From the NCBI GenBank assembly GCA_945916025.1, contig CAMEGD010000004.1:1-27774 (forward strand): 27,774 nt of DNA. The letters are read 5' to 3'. This stretch comes from an uncultured Clostridia bacterium. Its GTDB lineage: Bacteria > Bacillota > Clostridia > Tissierellales > Peptoniphilaceae. Under the pieces are notes generated by a model. That model was not told the DNA's origin, made no database searches, and was given only the letters and a program-made list of their open reading frames with translations. Shown here piece after piece: positions 1 to 8,139 of this stretch (within the stretch, counting starts at the first letter, position 1; every line of letters starts with the position of its first letter). Position numbers and translations under genes: made by a program.

Positions 1-1
1 G

Positions 2-868
2 AAAAATAAATATTTTCTAGAATCATTAATGAAATATATATTTTTAATAAGTGCATTAATATCGGTTTTATGCATTATTTTTATATGCTTTTTTATCTTT
101 CGAGGGGGACTTCCATTTATATTTGAATATGGGATCACGGATTTTGTTTTAGGTACAAAGTGGGCTCCTTCAAATTCAAACCCTAAATTTGGTGTATTAC
201 CAATGATATGGGGTTCTATTTATACAACTTTACTTGCTTTTATTATAGGTATTCCTATAGGAATTTTAACTGCAGCATATTTAGCAAAAAGTGCAAAACC
301 AAAGATATACAAATTTTTAAAGCCTGCCTTGAATTTAATGGCAGGTATTCCATCAATAGTATATGGTTTCTTTGCCTTAGTTATTATAGTGCCAATTATA
401 AGACAACTCTTTGGTGGCCAAGGAGCAAGTATACTAGCTGCAGGAATATTACTTGCAATAATGATATTGCCAACTATTATTTCACTTTCTGAATCTGCAA
501 TTAGAGCAGTTCCTAAACATTATTACGAAGGAAGTTTAGCTTTAGGAGCCAACCATGAAAGAAGTTTATATAAGGTTGTATTACCAGCTGCAAAATCTGG
601 AATATTTGCATCAGTTGTATTAGGTATAGGTAGAGCTATTGGAGAAACTATGGCAATAATTTTAGTTGCTGGAGCTCAGCCTAGAATAACCTTTGACTTA
701 ACAAAAGGTATTAGAACATTAACAACTAACGTTGTCTTGGAAATGGCCTATGCTCAAGGACAACATAGGGAAGCTTTAATAGCTTCTGCTGTATTGTTGT
801 TTATATTTATTTTATTTATAAATACAGCTTTATTTATGTTTAAAAGAAAGGGTCTAAAAAATGGATAA
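2..868 (+). CDS. pstC: Phosphate ABC transporter permease PstC (5' end cut off by window)
   Basis: PstC is one of the two membrane subunits of the high-affinity phosphate importer PstSCAB; with PstA it forms the channel powered by PstB. The protein shows several hydrophobic segments and the permease cytoplasmic loop (EAA-type) around LGANHERSLYKVVLPAAKSG, followed by GIGRAIGETMAI, typical of PstC. The reading frame is open to the left edge: codons before the ATG at 29 read KNKYFLESL with no stop, and no ribosome site precedes that ATG. The true start is therefore probably left of the window and this is a 5' partial gene; about 280 residues are visible against roughly 290-310 for the family. 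Its last 8 bases overlap pstA. pstS is expected just upstream, outside the window. Confidence 0.93.
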   Translation, partial: KNKYFLESLMKYIFLISALISVLCIIFICFFIFRGGLPFIFEYGITDFVLGTKWAPSNSNPKFGVLPMIWGSIYTTLLAFIIGIPIGILTAAYLAKSAKPKIYKFLKPALNLMAGIPSIVYGFFALVIIVPIIRQLFGGQGASILAAGILLAIMILPTIISLSESAIRAVPKHYYEGSLALGANHERSLYKVVLPAAKSGIFASVVLGIGRAIGETMAIILVAGAQPRITFDLTKGIRTLTTNVVLEMAYAQGQHREALIASAVLLFIFILFINTALFMFKRKGLKNG

Positions 869-1697
869 TTTTAATAACAAAGATATGGGTTCAAAGATTT
901 TTTATTTTATATCTAGATTTGCGACACTTTTTACTTTTGCAGTTTTGCTATTTATAGTTGGATATATTTTATTTAAAGGAATAGGGTATTTAAATCTTGA
1001 TATGTTTGCTTGGAATTATTCTACTGATAATGTATCAATGACCCCTGCTATTATAACTACTTTGATTATAATAGGGATTTCCTTACTAATATCTGCTCCT
1101 ATAGGTATATTTACAGGTTTTTATCTAGTAGAGTATGCTAAAAGAGGATCAAAATTAGTAGACTTAATAAGATTATCGGCAGAAACTTTATCTGCTATAC
1201 CATCAATTGTATATGGTTTGTTTGGTATGTTATTCTTTGTAACTTTCTTAGGGTTAGATTTTTCTATTTTATCAGGGGTTTTAACTGTATCAATAATGAT
1301 ATTACCTTTAATTATAAGATCTACAGAAGAAGCTCTTTTATCAGTAAATGATTCATTGAGGTTTGGATCTTTTGCCCTAGGTTCTGGTAAACTTAGAACG
1401 ATTTTCAAAGTTGTTCTACCAACTGCAATGCCTGGTATTGTATCAGGAATAATTCTTTCAATTGGTAGGATAATAGGTGAGACTGCTGCCCTAATATATA
1501 CATTAGGAACTACAACTAATATGCCAAAAAGCATATTTAGTTCAGGAAGAACCTTATCTTTACACATGTATGTATTATCAAATGAAGGTTTTCACGTAAA
1601 CGAAGCTTACGCAACTGGAGTTATATTACTAGTAATAGTAATAATATTAAATCAGATTTCAGTGTGGCTTAGTAATAAATTGACAGGAGTAAAGTAA
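861..1697 (+). CDS. pstA: Phosphate ABC transporter permease PstA
   Basis: PstA is the second membrane permease of the phosphate importer. The 278-residue product has a hydrophobic N-terminal helix (about residues 15-38), then a core of membrane segments including SAETLSAIPSIVYGLFG, and the permease loop FALGSGKLRTIFKVVLPTAMPGI followed by GRIIGETAALIYTLG, which is the PstA signature. Its length fits the family. The ATG at 861 overlaps the end of pstC (ATGGATAA), with AAAGGG a few bases upstream, so translation is probably coupled. pstB starts directly after the stop codon. Function rests on family similarity and the pst gene order. Confidence 0.96.
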   Translation: MDNFNNKDMGSKIFYFISRFATLFTFAVLLFIVGYILFKGIGYLNLDMFAWNYSTDNVSMTPAIITTLIIIGISLLISAPIGIFTGFYLVEYAKRGSKLVDLIRLSAETLSAIPSIVYGLFGMLFFVTFLGLDFSILSGVLTVSIMILPLIIRSTEEALLSVNDSLRFGSFALGSGKLRTIFKVVLPTAMPGIVSGIILSIGRIIGETAALIYTLGTTTNMPKSIFSSGRTLSLHMYVLSNEGFHVNEAYATGVILLVIVIILNQISVWLSNKLTGVK

Positions 1698-2450
1698 ATG
1701 AGTAAAATCGAAGTAAGAGATTTGGATTTGTTTTATGGTGATTTTCAAGCTCTTCACAGTATAGATATGGATATTAACGAAAATGAACTTACGGCCTTTA
1801 TTGGCCCAAGTGGGTGCGGGAAATCAACTTTTATTAAGTCGTTAAATAGAATGAATGACTTAGTCGAAAACTGTAAAATTTCTGGAACTGTCTTATTAGA
1901 TGGACAAGATATTTATGATCCAGGATATGATGTAAATATTTTAAGAAAAAGAGTTGGAATGGTTTTCCAAAGCCCAAATCCTTTCCCAATGAGTATTTTT
2001 GACAATATTGCCTATGGGCCTAGAACCCACGGTAAAAAAGATAAAAGAACTTTAAGCATGACAGTTGAAAAATCATTAAAAAACGCAGCTATTTGGGATG
2101 AAGTAAAAGATATTCTAAATAGAAATGCCCTATCTTTATCAGGTGGACAGCAGCAAAGAATATGTATAGCAAGAGCTTTGGCAGTAGAACCAGAAGTATT
2201 ATTAATGGACGAACCTACATCAGCCCTAGATCCTATATCTACTATGAAAATAGAAGACCTTGTAACTGAATTAAAGGAAAAATATACTATAGTAATGGTT
2301 ACTCATAATATGCAACAAGCTACTAGAGTATCTGATAAGACAGCCTTTTTCTTGCAAGGTAAGGTATTGGAATTTGGAGACACGGAACATATTTTTAATA
2401 CTCCACAAAATAAGGAAACTGAAAGGTATGTTACTGGAAGGTTCGGTTAA
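1698..2450 (+). CDS. pstB: Phosphate ABC transporter ATP-binding protein PstB
   Basis: PstB is the cytoplasmic ATPase that drives phosphate import through PstC/PstA. The 250-residue protein has all ABC motifs: Walker A GPSGCGKST (residues 36-44), Q-loop FQSPNPFPMSIFDNIAYGPR, a phosphate-family hallmark, signature LSGGQQQR (147-154), Walker B LLMDE (168-172) and the switch histidine in VTHNMQQ. The protein is complete and of normal length. The ATG follows the pstA stop with no gap, and the ribosome site AGGAG lies inside the 3' end of pstA (about 1686-1690). It is followed closely by phoU. Confidence 0.98.
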   Translation: MSKIEVRDLDLFYGDFQALHSIDMDINENELTAFIGPSGCGKSTFIKSLNRMNDLVENCKISGTVLLDGQDIYDPGYDVNILRKRVGMVFQSPNPFPMSIFDNIAYGPRTHGKKDKRTLSMTVEKSLKNAAIWDEVKDILNRNALSLSGGQQQRICIARALAVEPEVLLMDEPTSALDPISTMKIEDLVTELKEKYTIVMVTHNMQQATRVSDKTAFFLQGKVLEFGDTEHIFNTPQNKETERYVTGRFG

Positions 2451-2463
2451 TGGAGGAATATTT

Positions 2464-3102
2464 ATGAGATTTATGTTAGAAAAACAATTAAGTGAACTTC
2501 ACGAAATGCTGGTAGAAATGTGTGCCCACGTTGAAAAAGCATTAAGAGATTGTAAAATTGCCCTTGTTAATAAGGACAAGGACCTAGCAAAAGACATTAT
2601 TAAAAGGGATAATGTTACAGATCAAATGGAACATAATATTGAACACCTTTGTACCCAAATAATTATGAGACAACAACCAGTTGCATCTGACCTTAGAAAG
2701 GTAACGGCTTCTTTAAAAATCATTACTGACTTAGAGAGGATTGGAGATCAAACTCAAGATATTTCTGAAATAATTACTATGATGGATGATAAACCATACA
2801 ATATTCAACTAGTATTAATTTCTCAAATGTTTGATGAAACAGCTATAATGTTAAAAGAAGCTATAGATTCATTTGTCCTTGAAAATGTAGATTTAGCAAA
2901 TGGTGTTAGACAAAGAGATGATGTAGTTGATGATTTGTTTGATGAAATTAGAAATAGATGTGTAACAGCTATAATGGATAGTACAGAAGAAGCGGCGCAA
3001 ATAATAGATTTAATTCAAATTGCTAAGTATTTAGAAAGAATTGGAGATCATTCTGAGAATATTGCAGAATGGGTAATATACGCAGATACTGGAAGTCACT
3101 AA
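2464..3102 (+). CDS. phoU: Phosphate signalling/transport regulator PhoU
   Basis: PhoU is a cytoplasmic helical protein that links the Pst transporter to the PhoR kinase, keeping the Pho regulon off and limiting uptake when phosphate is plentiful. The product is 212 residues, normal for PhoU, with the two repeated three-helix halves. Each half carries a conserved metal-binding segment: DLERIGDQTQDISE in the first and YLERIGDHSENIAE in the second. The frame stays open upstream into pstB, but the ATG at 2464 is preceded by GGAGGAAT (2452-2459) at good spacing, and MRFMLEKQLSEL is where PhoU proteins begin, so I chose it. It lies between pstB and phoB in one operon. Confidence 0.96.
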   Translation: MRFMLEKQLSELHEMLVEMCAHVEKALRDCKIALVNKDKDLAKDIIKRDNVTDQMEHNIEHLCTQIIMRQQPVASDLRKVTASLKIITDLERIGDQTQDISEIITMMDDKPYNIQLVLISQMFDETAIMLKEAIDSFVLENVDLANGVRQRDDVVDDLFDEIRNRCVTAIMDSTEEAAQIIDLIQIAKYLERIGDHSENIAEWVIYADTGSH

Positions 3103-3116
3103 TCTAAGGAGCTAAA

Positions 3117-3794
3117 ATGATTTATTGTATTGAAGATGATAAAAACATTCAAGAATTAATAATATACACCTTAAACAACAATGGTTTCGAAGCAAAGGGC
3201 TTTAATGATGGAACTACCTTATTTGTAAATTTAGATAAGGAGGATGTAGACTTAATACTTTTAGACATTATGCTTCCTGGAGAAGATGGTATTGGTATTT
3301 TGAAAAAATTGAAAAAAGATTCAAAATTCTCAAATATTCCAGTGATAATGTTAACTTCAAAGTCGACGGAATTAGACAAAATAATTGGACTAGATTCTGG
3401 GGCCGATGATTATATTACTAAACCTTTTAGTATATTAGAACTTCAATCCAGAATTAAAGCAGTTTTGAGAAGAACTAGTAATAAAAAATCAGAGGATGTA
3501 ATTGAACTAGATGGTTTAGTAGTAAATTTATCAAAAAGAGAGGTTATCTTAAATAATGACCAAAAGATTACCTTAACTTTTAAGGAATTTGAACTACTTG
3601 TTTATTTATTAAGAAATAAAGATCTAGTAATGACTAGAGAAAATATTATATCTGAAGTGTGGGGATTTGATTTTGAAGGGGAAACTAGAACAGTAGATGT
3701 TCATATTGCTACCCTTAGAAATAAACTAAAAGACTGGTCCAACTCAATCCAAACTATTAGAAACCTTGGATACAAGATAGGTGATCCTAATTGA
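3117..3794 (+). CDS. phoB: Phosphate-type response regulator (PhoB/PhoP-like, OmpR family)
   Basis: This is a DNA-binding response regulator of the OmpR/PhoB family, likely the activator of phosphate-starvation genes. The receiver domain (about 1-115) has the acidic pair D7/D8, phosphoacceptor D50 in LLDIMLPGEDG, T80 and K102 in ITKPF. The C-terminal winged helix (about 130-225) has LTFKEFELLVYLLRN and the recognition-helix region FEGETRTVDVHIATLRNKL. Ribosome site AAGGAG precedes the ATG. The last four bases overlap the start of the kinase gene. Assignment to phosphate control rests on its place directly after pstCAB-phoU; by sequence alone it could be another OmpR-type regulator. Confidence 0.9.
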   Translation: MIYCIEDDKNIQELIIYTLNNNGFEAKGFNDGTTLFVNLDKEDVDLILLDIMLPGEDGIGILKKLKKDSKFSNIPVIMLTSKSTELDKIIGLDSGADDYITKPFSILELQSRIKAVLRRTSNKKSEDVIELDGLVVNLSKREVILNNDQKITLTFKEFELLVYLLRNKDLVMTRENIISEVWGFDFEGETRTVDVHIATLRNKLKDWSNSIQTIRNLGYKIGDPN

Positions 3795-5479
3795 AAAAAA
3801 GAATTTCATTATTTTTAGTTGTTATGCTTATTATTGGAATGATAATAAGCTTTTTAACAACTTTTTTGTATCTATATACTGATAATATTAATAGGTATAA
3901 AAAAGAACTAGTAAACCTAGTTAGTAATGTTTCCGAAGAGATAGAAAAAAGTGATAAACTTAGAACTGAAGAAATAATTGAGGATATTAACATATCCCCT
4001 GAGGTAGGCCTTTATTTATTGGAAGATGGTGAAATATTATTTGAAAATATTTCTTCAAAAAAATATCCGAGTCTTAGGGATTTTATATACAATAAGGATA
4101 TATCATCCTACAATAGCGACGTCTTATATGATAACCATAAGGATTTAAGATTTATTATAAATTCAAAGACTATTGATAGTGGAATTACTTTAGTTGGACT
4201 TAGAGTTCTAAGTGACATGTCTAGTGAGATAAAAAGTATATTTCCTTATTTATTTTTTTTATTTGTCTTAGGGTCACTAGTTGCTCTTTTCATTTCTGAA
4301 AGAGAAATTGATGAGTTTGTAACTACTATAGAAGATAATACAAGGCATTCATCCTATGACACAGATTTAAATAGCAAATACAAAGAAATATATCCACTAC
4401 TAAAGATAATTAGAGAACAAAGACTAGACATAGAAGACTATATCAAGGACTTGAAAACTAAATCAAATACTATTGAAGCCATAATTTCTAACATGAAGGA
4501 AGGAATGATACTTTTAGATAAAAACTTGAATATTTTATCTATAAATCAAGCAGCAATTCTTTTAAGTGGACTATACTATGAAGACATCGAATTAAAAGGG
4601 AAAAATATTGATAATTTAGTTAGAAATTACAAATTAAAAGAGTCCATATTAAATATTGATACTGATGAGTTAGTTGGAAACTTAAAACTTGAGATTAATA
4701 ATAGGTTTATAGATGTTTTAATTAACCCAGTTGTTGAAGATTTTCAAAAGGTAGGCTATGTATTGATTCTCTTTGACAATACAAAAAACACTGAGTTAGA
4801 AAAAATTCGTAGAGAGTTTAGTGCTAATGTATCCCATGAACTAAAAACTCCTCTAACTTCTATTAATGGTTATGCTGAAATGATTAGTTCTGGTATAGCA
4901 AAAGATTCAGATATAAAAAAATTTGCAGGCATTATTAACGAAGAAGGTCAACATCTATTAAAAATGATAGAAGATATTATAAAACTATCTAGATTGGAAG
5001 AATCCAACGAAGAACTAGATGAAGACTTTATTGACATTAATACTACTATTTATGAAGTTTTAGAAACACTTAAATATAAGTTAGAAAGTAAAGAAATATT
5101 AGTGGACTTTTCACATGGAAAGATACCTATATTTAATGGCAATAAAAGATTAGTTTTTGAGCTAATAATGAATATTGTAGATAATGCTATAAAATATAAC
5201 AATCATAAGGGATCAATTTATATTAATACTAATTTACAAAATCAAAAAATTAGTATTAAGGTGAGGGATACGGGAATTGGAATTAGCGAGCAAAACCAAA
5301 AGCGAATATTTGAAAGATTTTATACCATTGACAAAAGCCATAATAAGAAGGATAGTTCAGGTTTAGGACTTTCTATAGTAAAACATATAATAAAATTATT
5401 GGATGGAGAAATAAAAATTAAAAGTCAATTGAAAAAAGGCACTGAATTTACAATTTTTCTTCCTACTCAAGAGCACTAG
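3791..5479 (+). CDS. phoR: Sensor histidine kinase (PhoR-like)
   Basis: This is a membrane histidine kinase that probably senses phosphate status and phosphorylates the adjacent response regulator. The 562-residue product has a first membrane helix at about 5-25, an extracytoplasmic region to about 148, a second helix near 149-166, a linker/PAS-like region (about 220-335, GMILLDKNLNILSINQAA), HisKA with His349 in FSANVSHELKTPLTSI, and an ATPase domain with N box IVDNAIKYN, G1 DTGIGI and G2 SSGLGLSIV. The start is TTG at 3791, overlapping the upstream TGA stop as TTGA, with AGGTG about eight bases upstream, so it is probably translationally coupled. It shares PhoR architecture; the ligand is not readable from sequence. 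Confidence 0.9.
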   Translation: MKKRISLFLVVMLIIGMIISFLTTFLYLYTDNINRYKKELVNLVSNVSEEIEKSDKLRTEEIIEDINISPEVGLYLLEDGEILFENISSKKYPSLRDFIYNKDISSYNSDVLYDNHKDLRFIINSKTIDSGITLVGLRVLSDMSSEIKSIFPYLFFLFVLGSLVALFISEREIDEFVTTIEDNTRHSSYDTDLNSKYKEIYPLLKIIREQRLDIEDYIKDLKTKSNTIEAIISNMKEGMILLDKNLNILSINQAAILLSGLYYEDIELKGKNIDNLVRNYKLKESILNIDTDELVGNLKLEINNRFIDVLINPVVEDFQKVGYVLILFDNTKNTELEKIRREFSANVSHELKTPLTSINGYAEMISSGIAKDSDIKKFAGIINEEGQHLLKMIEDIIKLSRLEESNEELDEDFIDINTTIYEVLETLKYKLESKEILVDFSHGKIPIFNGNKRLVFELIMNIVDNAIKYNNHKGSIYINTNLQNQKISIKVRDTGIGISEQNQKRIFERFYTIDKSHNKKDSSGLGLSIVKHIIKLLDGEIKIKSQLKKGTEFTIFLPTQEH

Positions 5480-5499
5480 AATTACAGTGCTCTTTTTTT
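5471..5499 (+). terminator. Intrinsic terminator of the pst-pho operon
   Basis: A 7-bp perfect stem, GAGCACT (5471-5477) with AGTGCTC (5486-5492), encloses an 8-base loop and is followed by seven T residues (5493-5499). The left arm overlaps the last codons and stop of phoR, so the transcript ends right at the gene end. Confidence 0.93.
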
Positions 5500-5587
5500 A
5501 AAATTAATAGAGAATTAATATTATATATTGGTATTAAAGGTAAAAATATATTATTATTAAAAGGGAAGTAAAAAAATGGAGGGAAAA

Positions 5588-7195
5588 ATGTATAAAGCAC
5601 TTTATAGAAAGTACAGGCCTAGAACATTTGATGATTTAGTAGGTCAGGAACACATTAGTCAAGTTCTTAAAAACCAAATAGACACTCAATCTATTTCTCA
5701 TGCATATCTTTTTTCAGGTACCCGTGGAACAGGGAAAACTTCATGTGCAAAAATTTTTGCCAGGGGGATTAATTGTCTTTCAGATGGGGATAAGCCTTGT
5801 AATATTTGCGAAAATTGTCTGGAAAGCCTTGATGATTCAGCTATTGATATCGTTGAAATAGATGCAGCTTCTAATAATGGAGTAGATAATATTAGGGACT
5901 TAAAGGACAGGGCTTTTTATCAACCCACATCATTAAAATATAAGGTTTATATAATAGACGAGGTTCACATGTTAAGTAAAGGAGCCTTTAATGCCTTATT
6001 GAAAATACTTGAAGAACCTCCATCACACTTAGTTTTTATCTTGGCTACAACTGAGCCTGAGAGGATACCATTGACAATATTATCTAGGTGCCAAAAATTC
6101 CAATTCAAGAGACTTGATTTTAAGACAATTGAAAGGTCTTTAAAAGAAATTGGTCAAAAAGAAAAAATAAATATTGATGATAGGACCTACGAATTATTAG
6201 CAAATAGTGCCGATGGATCTATGAGAGATGCACAAAGCATATTAGAGCAATTGGTATCATCAGGACATAAAGACATAAATTATGATTTGGCAATTAACAT
6301 ATTAGGACTTGTCAACATAAACACAGTTACAGACATAGTAACTAGCTTAATTGAAAATAATCCTCAAAAATTATTAGAATCTTTAGATAATGGCCTAGGA
6401 CTTGGAAAAGATACCGAACAGCTTGGAAAAGATATCTTAAGTTACTTTAGAAATCTTATGATTGCCAAGGTTACAGGAAAATCAACGGAAAGATTTATTA
6501 ATTCTAATGTTGACTTATATAAAGACCAAAGCTGTAAATTAACAATAGATAAAATCCTAGGAGTGATGGAAAAATTAATAAATCAACTTAATGAAATAAA
6601 ATATTCTCAACAAAAGAGAATTCTCTTAGAAATTAACTTAGTTGAAATATTAGAATTTTTACATGAAAATCAGAAAGAATCAAAAAATGAAGTCAATAAT
6701 ACAAGTGAAAAGAATATAGAAATCAAATTTGAGAAAGACCTTAAATTAAAAGATGAAGGGAAAAATGAAAATAAAGAATCTTTTGAAGTAGTAATGGAGA
6801 AAGAAGACAAAGAACAAGAACAAGAAGAAGAAAAAATAGACATTAGTTCTCCTAAGTTGACAATTGATATAATAAGAGGGGATTGGAATAATATTTTAAA
6901 AGAAATCAGAAATTCACCTCAAAAGTTATTACAAGCTATAGTAATAGAGGCATCAATAGTAGATTTTAAGGAGGATACTCTGACCTTAGGATTTTTAAAG
7001 GATTATACCTTCCATAAGAATAAACTAATGGAAGTTGAAAACAGAGAATTCCTTGAAAAGGTTATCAGTATGTTTTATAATATAAAAGTGAAGATTAATG
7101 CTATATTTATAGATTCTGAAGATAAAGATTCTATAGATGAAGATATTAATGTACTAACTAATTTAGTTGGAAAAGATAATATTCAAATTTTTTAG
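5588..7195 (+). CDS. dnaX: DNA polymerase III gamma/tau subunit DnaX
   Basis: DnaX is the clamp-loader ATPase subunit that organises the replisome. The 535-residue product has the DnaX opening MYKALYRKYRPRTFDDLVGQ, Walker A GTRGTGKTS (44-52), zinc-binding cysteines C63, C71, C74 and C77, Walker B VYIIDEVHML, and sensor 1/arginine-finger region ILATTEPERIPLTILSRCQKF. After domain III (about residue 365) comes a charged low-complexity linker, then a short C-terminal domain. An in-frame ATG lies 12 bases upstream (5576), but GGAGGG (5578-5583) sits inside that stretch at the right distance for the ATG at 5588, where the family begins. It heads dnaX-ybaB-recR. A possible -1 slip heptamer lies at 6682-6688 (see findings). 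Confidence 0.96.
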   Translation: MYKALYRKYRPRTFDDLVGQEHISQVLKNQIDTQSISHAYLFSGTRGTGKTSCAKIFARGINCLSDGDKPCNICENCLESLDDSAIDIVEIDAASNNGVDNIRDLKDRAFYQPTSLKYKVYIIDEVHMLSKGAFNALLKILEEPPSHLVFILATTEPERIPLTILSRCQKFQFKRLDFKTIERSLKEIGQKEKINIDDRTYELLANSADGSMRDAQSILEQLVSSGHKDINYDLAINILGLVNINTVTDIVTSLIENNPQKLLESLDNGLGLGKDTEQLGKDILSYFRNLMIAKVTGKSTERFINSNVDLYKDQSCKLTIDKILGVMEKLINQLNEIKYSQQKRILLEINLVEILEFLHENQKESKNEVNNTSEKNIEIKFEKDLKLKDEGKNENKESFEVVMEKEDKEQEQEEEKIDISSPKLTIDIIRGDWNNILKEIRNSPQKLLQAIVIEASIVDFKEDTLTLGFLKDYTFHKNKLMEVENREFLEKVISMFYNIKVKINAIFIDSEDKDSIDEDINVLTNLVGKDNIQIF

Positions 7196-7203
7196 GAGGA
7201 AAG

Positions 7204-7536
7204 ATGGCAAGAGGATTTGGCGGAATGCCGAAAAATATGAATAACATGATGAAACAATTTGAAAAGATGCAAAGGGAAATGGAAAAGACTCAAGAAGAGT
7301 TGAATTCTAAGACCGTAGAATCTACTTCAGGTGGTGGAGCTGTAAAGGCTGTTATGAATGGACAAAAGGAACTACTTGAACTACACATAGCTGAAGATAT
7401 AGTAGATCCAGAAGATATTGAAATGTTACAAGACCTTATAATTGCATGTATTAATACAGCAATTAAAGATGTTGATCAACTTCAAAACAAAGAAATGTCT
7501 AAACTAACAGGTGGAATAAATATTCCAGGTCTATAA
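7204..7536 (+). CDS. ybaB: YbaB/EbfC family nucleoid-associated protein
   Basis: This small DNA-binding protein of the YbaB/EbfC family is almost always encoded between dnaX and recR. The 110-residue product has the family layout: a Gly/Met/Asn-rich start (ARGFGGMPKNMNNMMKQ), a long helix EKMQREMEKTQEELN, then the core STSGGGAVKAVMNGQKELLELHI and a C-terminal helix ending KLTGGINIPGL. It probably forms dimers that bind DNA as tweezers; its exact role is not settled in any species. Ribosome site AGGAGG overlaps the end of dnaX, and recR follows after one base. Confidence 0.96.
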   Translation: MARGFGGMPKNMNNMMKQFEKMQREMEKTQEELNSKTVESTSGGGAVKAVMNGQKELLELHIAEDIVDPEDIEMLQDLIIACINTAIKDVDQLQNKEMSKLTGGINIPGL

Positions 7537-7537
7537 T

Positions 7538-8119
7538 ATGGATAATCCAATTGATAATCTTATAAATCAATTATCCAGGTTGCCCGGAATTGGTAATAAG
7601 ACTGCACGCAGACTAGCTTATTATATTATTAACTTAGATAAAAGTAGAGTTGACCAACTTACAAATGCAATTACCAGTGCTAAAGAAAACTCTAGTTTAT
7701 GTGAAGTATGTAATAATGTAACTGACATGAATCCTTGTGCTATTTGCAGTGATGAAGACAGGGACAAAAGAACAATTTGTGTAGTAGAACTACCTAAAGA
7801 TGTAAATTCAATTGAACAAGCTGAAAAATACAGAGGACTTTATCATGTTCTACATGGCGATATAGTGAGTACTCCTGACGGTGATAAAAAAGTCGACGAC
7901 TTATTAGCTAGAATAAAGAAAGATAACGTCAGTGAAGTCATTTTAGCCTTTAGTCCAAATGCTAGTGGCCAAGCTTCAATAATGTATCTTTCTCAAGTTC
8001 TAAAGGACTTGAATATAAAAATTACTAAAATAGCATATGGTCTTCCTTATGGAAGTGACATGGACTTTTTTGATAAGGAAACAATCAATATTGCGATTGC
8101 TAACAGAACAGAAATTTAA
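7538..8119 (+). CDS. recR: Recombination mediator RecR
   Basis: RecR works with RecO (and RecF) to load RecA at gaps and breaks in DNA. The 193-residue product shows the helix-hairpin-helix LSRLPGIGNKTARRLA (about 12-27), a C4 zinc finger with C55, C58, C67 and C70, and a Toprim domain (about 78-170: CVVELPKDVNSIEQAEKYRGLYHVLHG). The C-terminal part has ITKIAYGLPYGSDMDFFD, typical of the family. The length is normal. It starts one base after the ybaB stop, so translation is probably coupled. hutU follows after only 20 bases. Confidence 0.97.
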   Translation: MDNPIDNLINQLSRLPGIGNKTARRLAYYIINLDKSRVDQLTNAITSAKENSSLCEVCNNVTDMNPCAICSDEDRDKRTICVVELPKDVNSIEQAEKYRGLYHVLHGDIVSTPDGDKKVDDLLARIKKDNVSEVILAFSPNASGQASIMYLSQVLKDLNIKITKIAYGLPYGSDMDFFDKETINIAIANRTEI

Positions 8120-8139
8120 TCGCAAAGGATGATGAGACA

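Noticed and set aside
2374..2463. Longer phoU start inside pstB
   Set aside because: The extra residues overlap PstB's end and have no ribosome site, while the ATG at 2464 has GGAGGAAT and begins where the PhoU family begins.
5500..5575. Possible signal recognition particle RNA upstream of dnaX, as in Bacillus
   Set aside because: The gap is only about 75 bases of AT-rich DNA after the terminator, with no GC-rich SRP helix; it is too short for the RNA.
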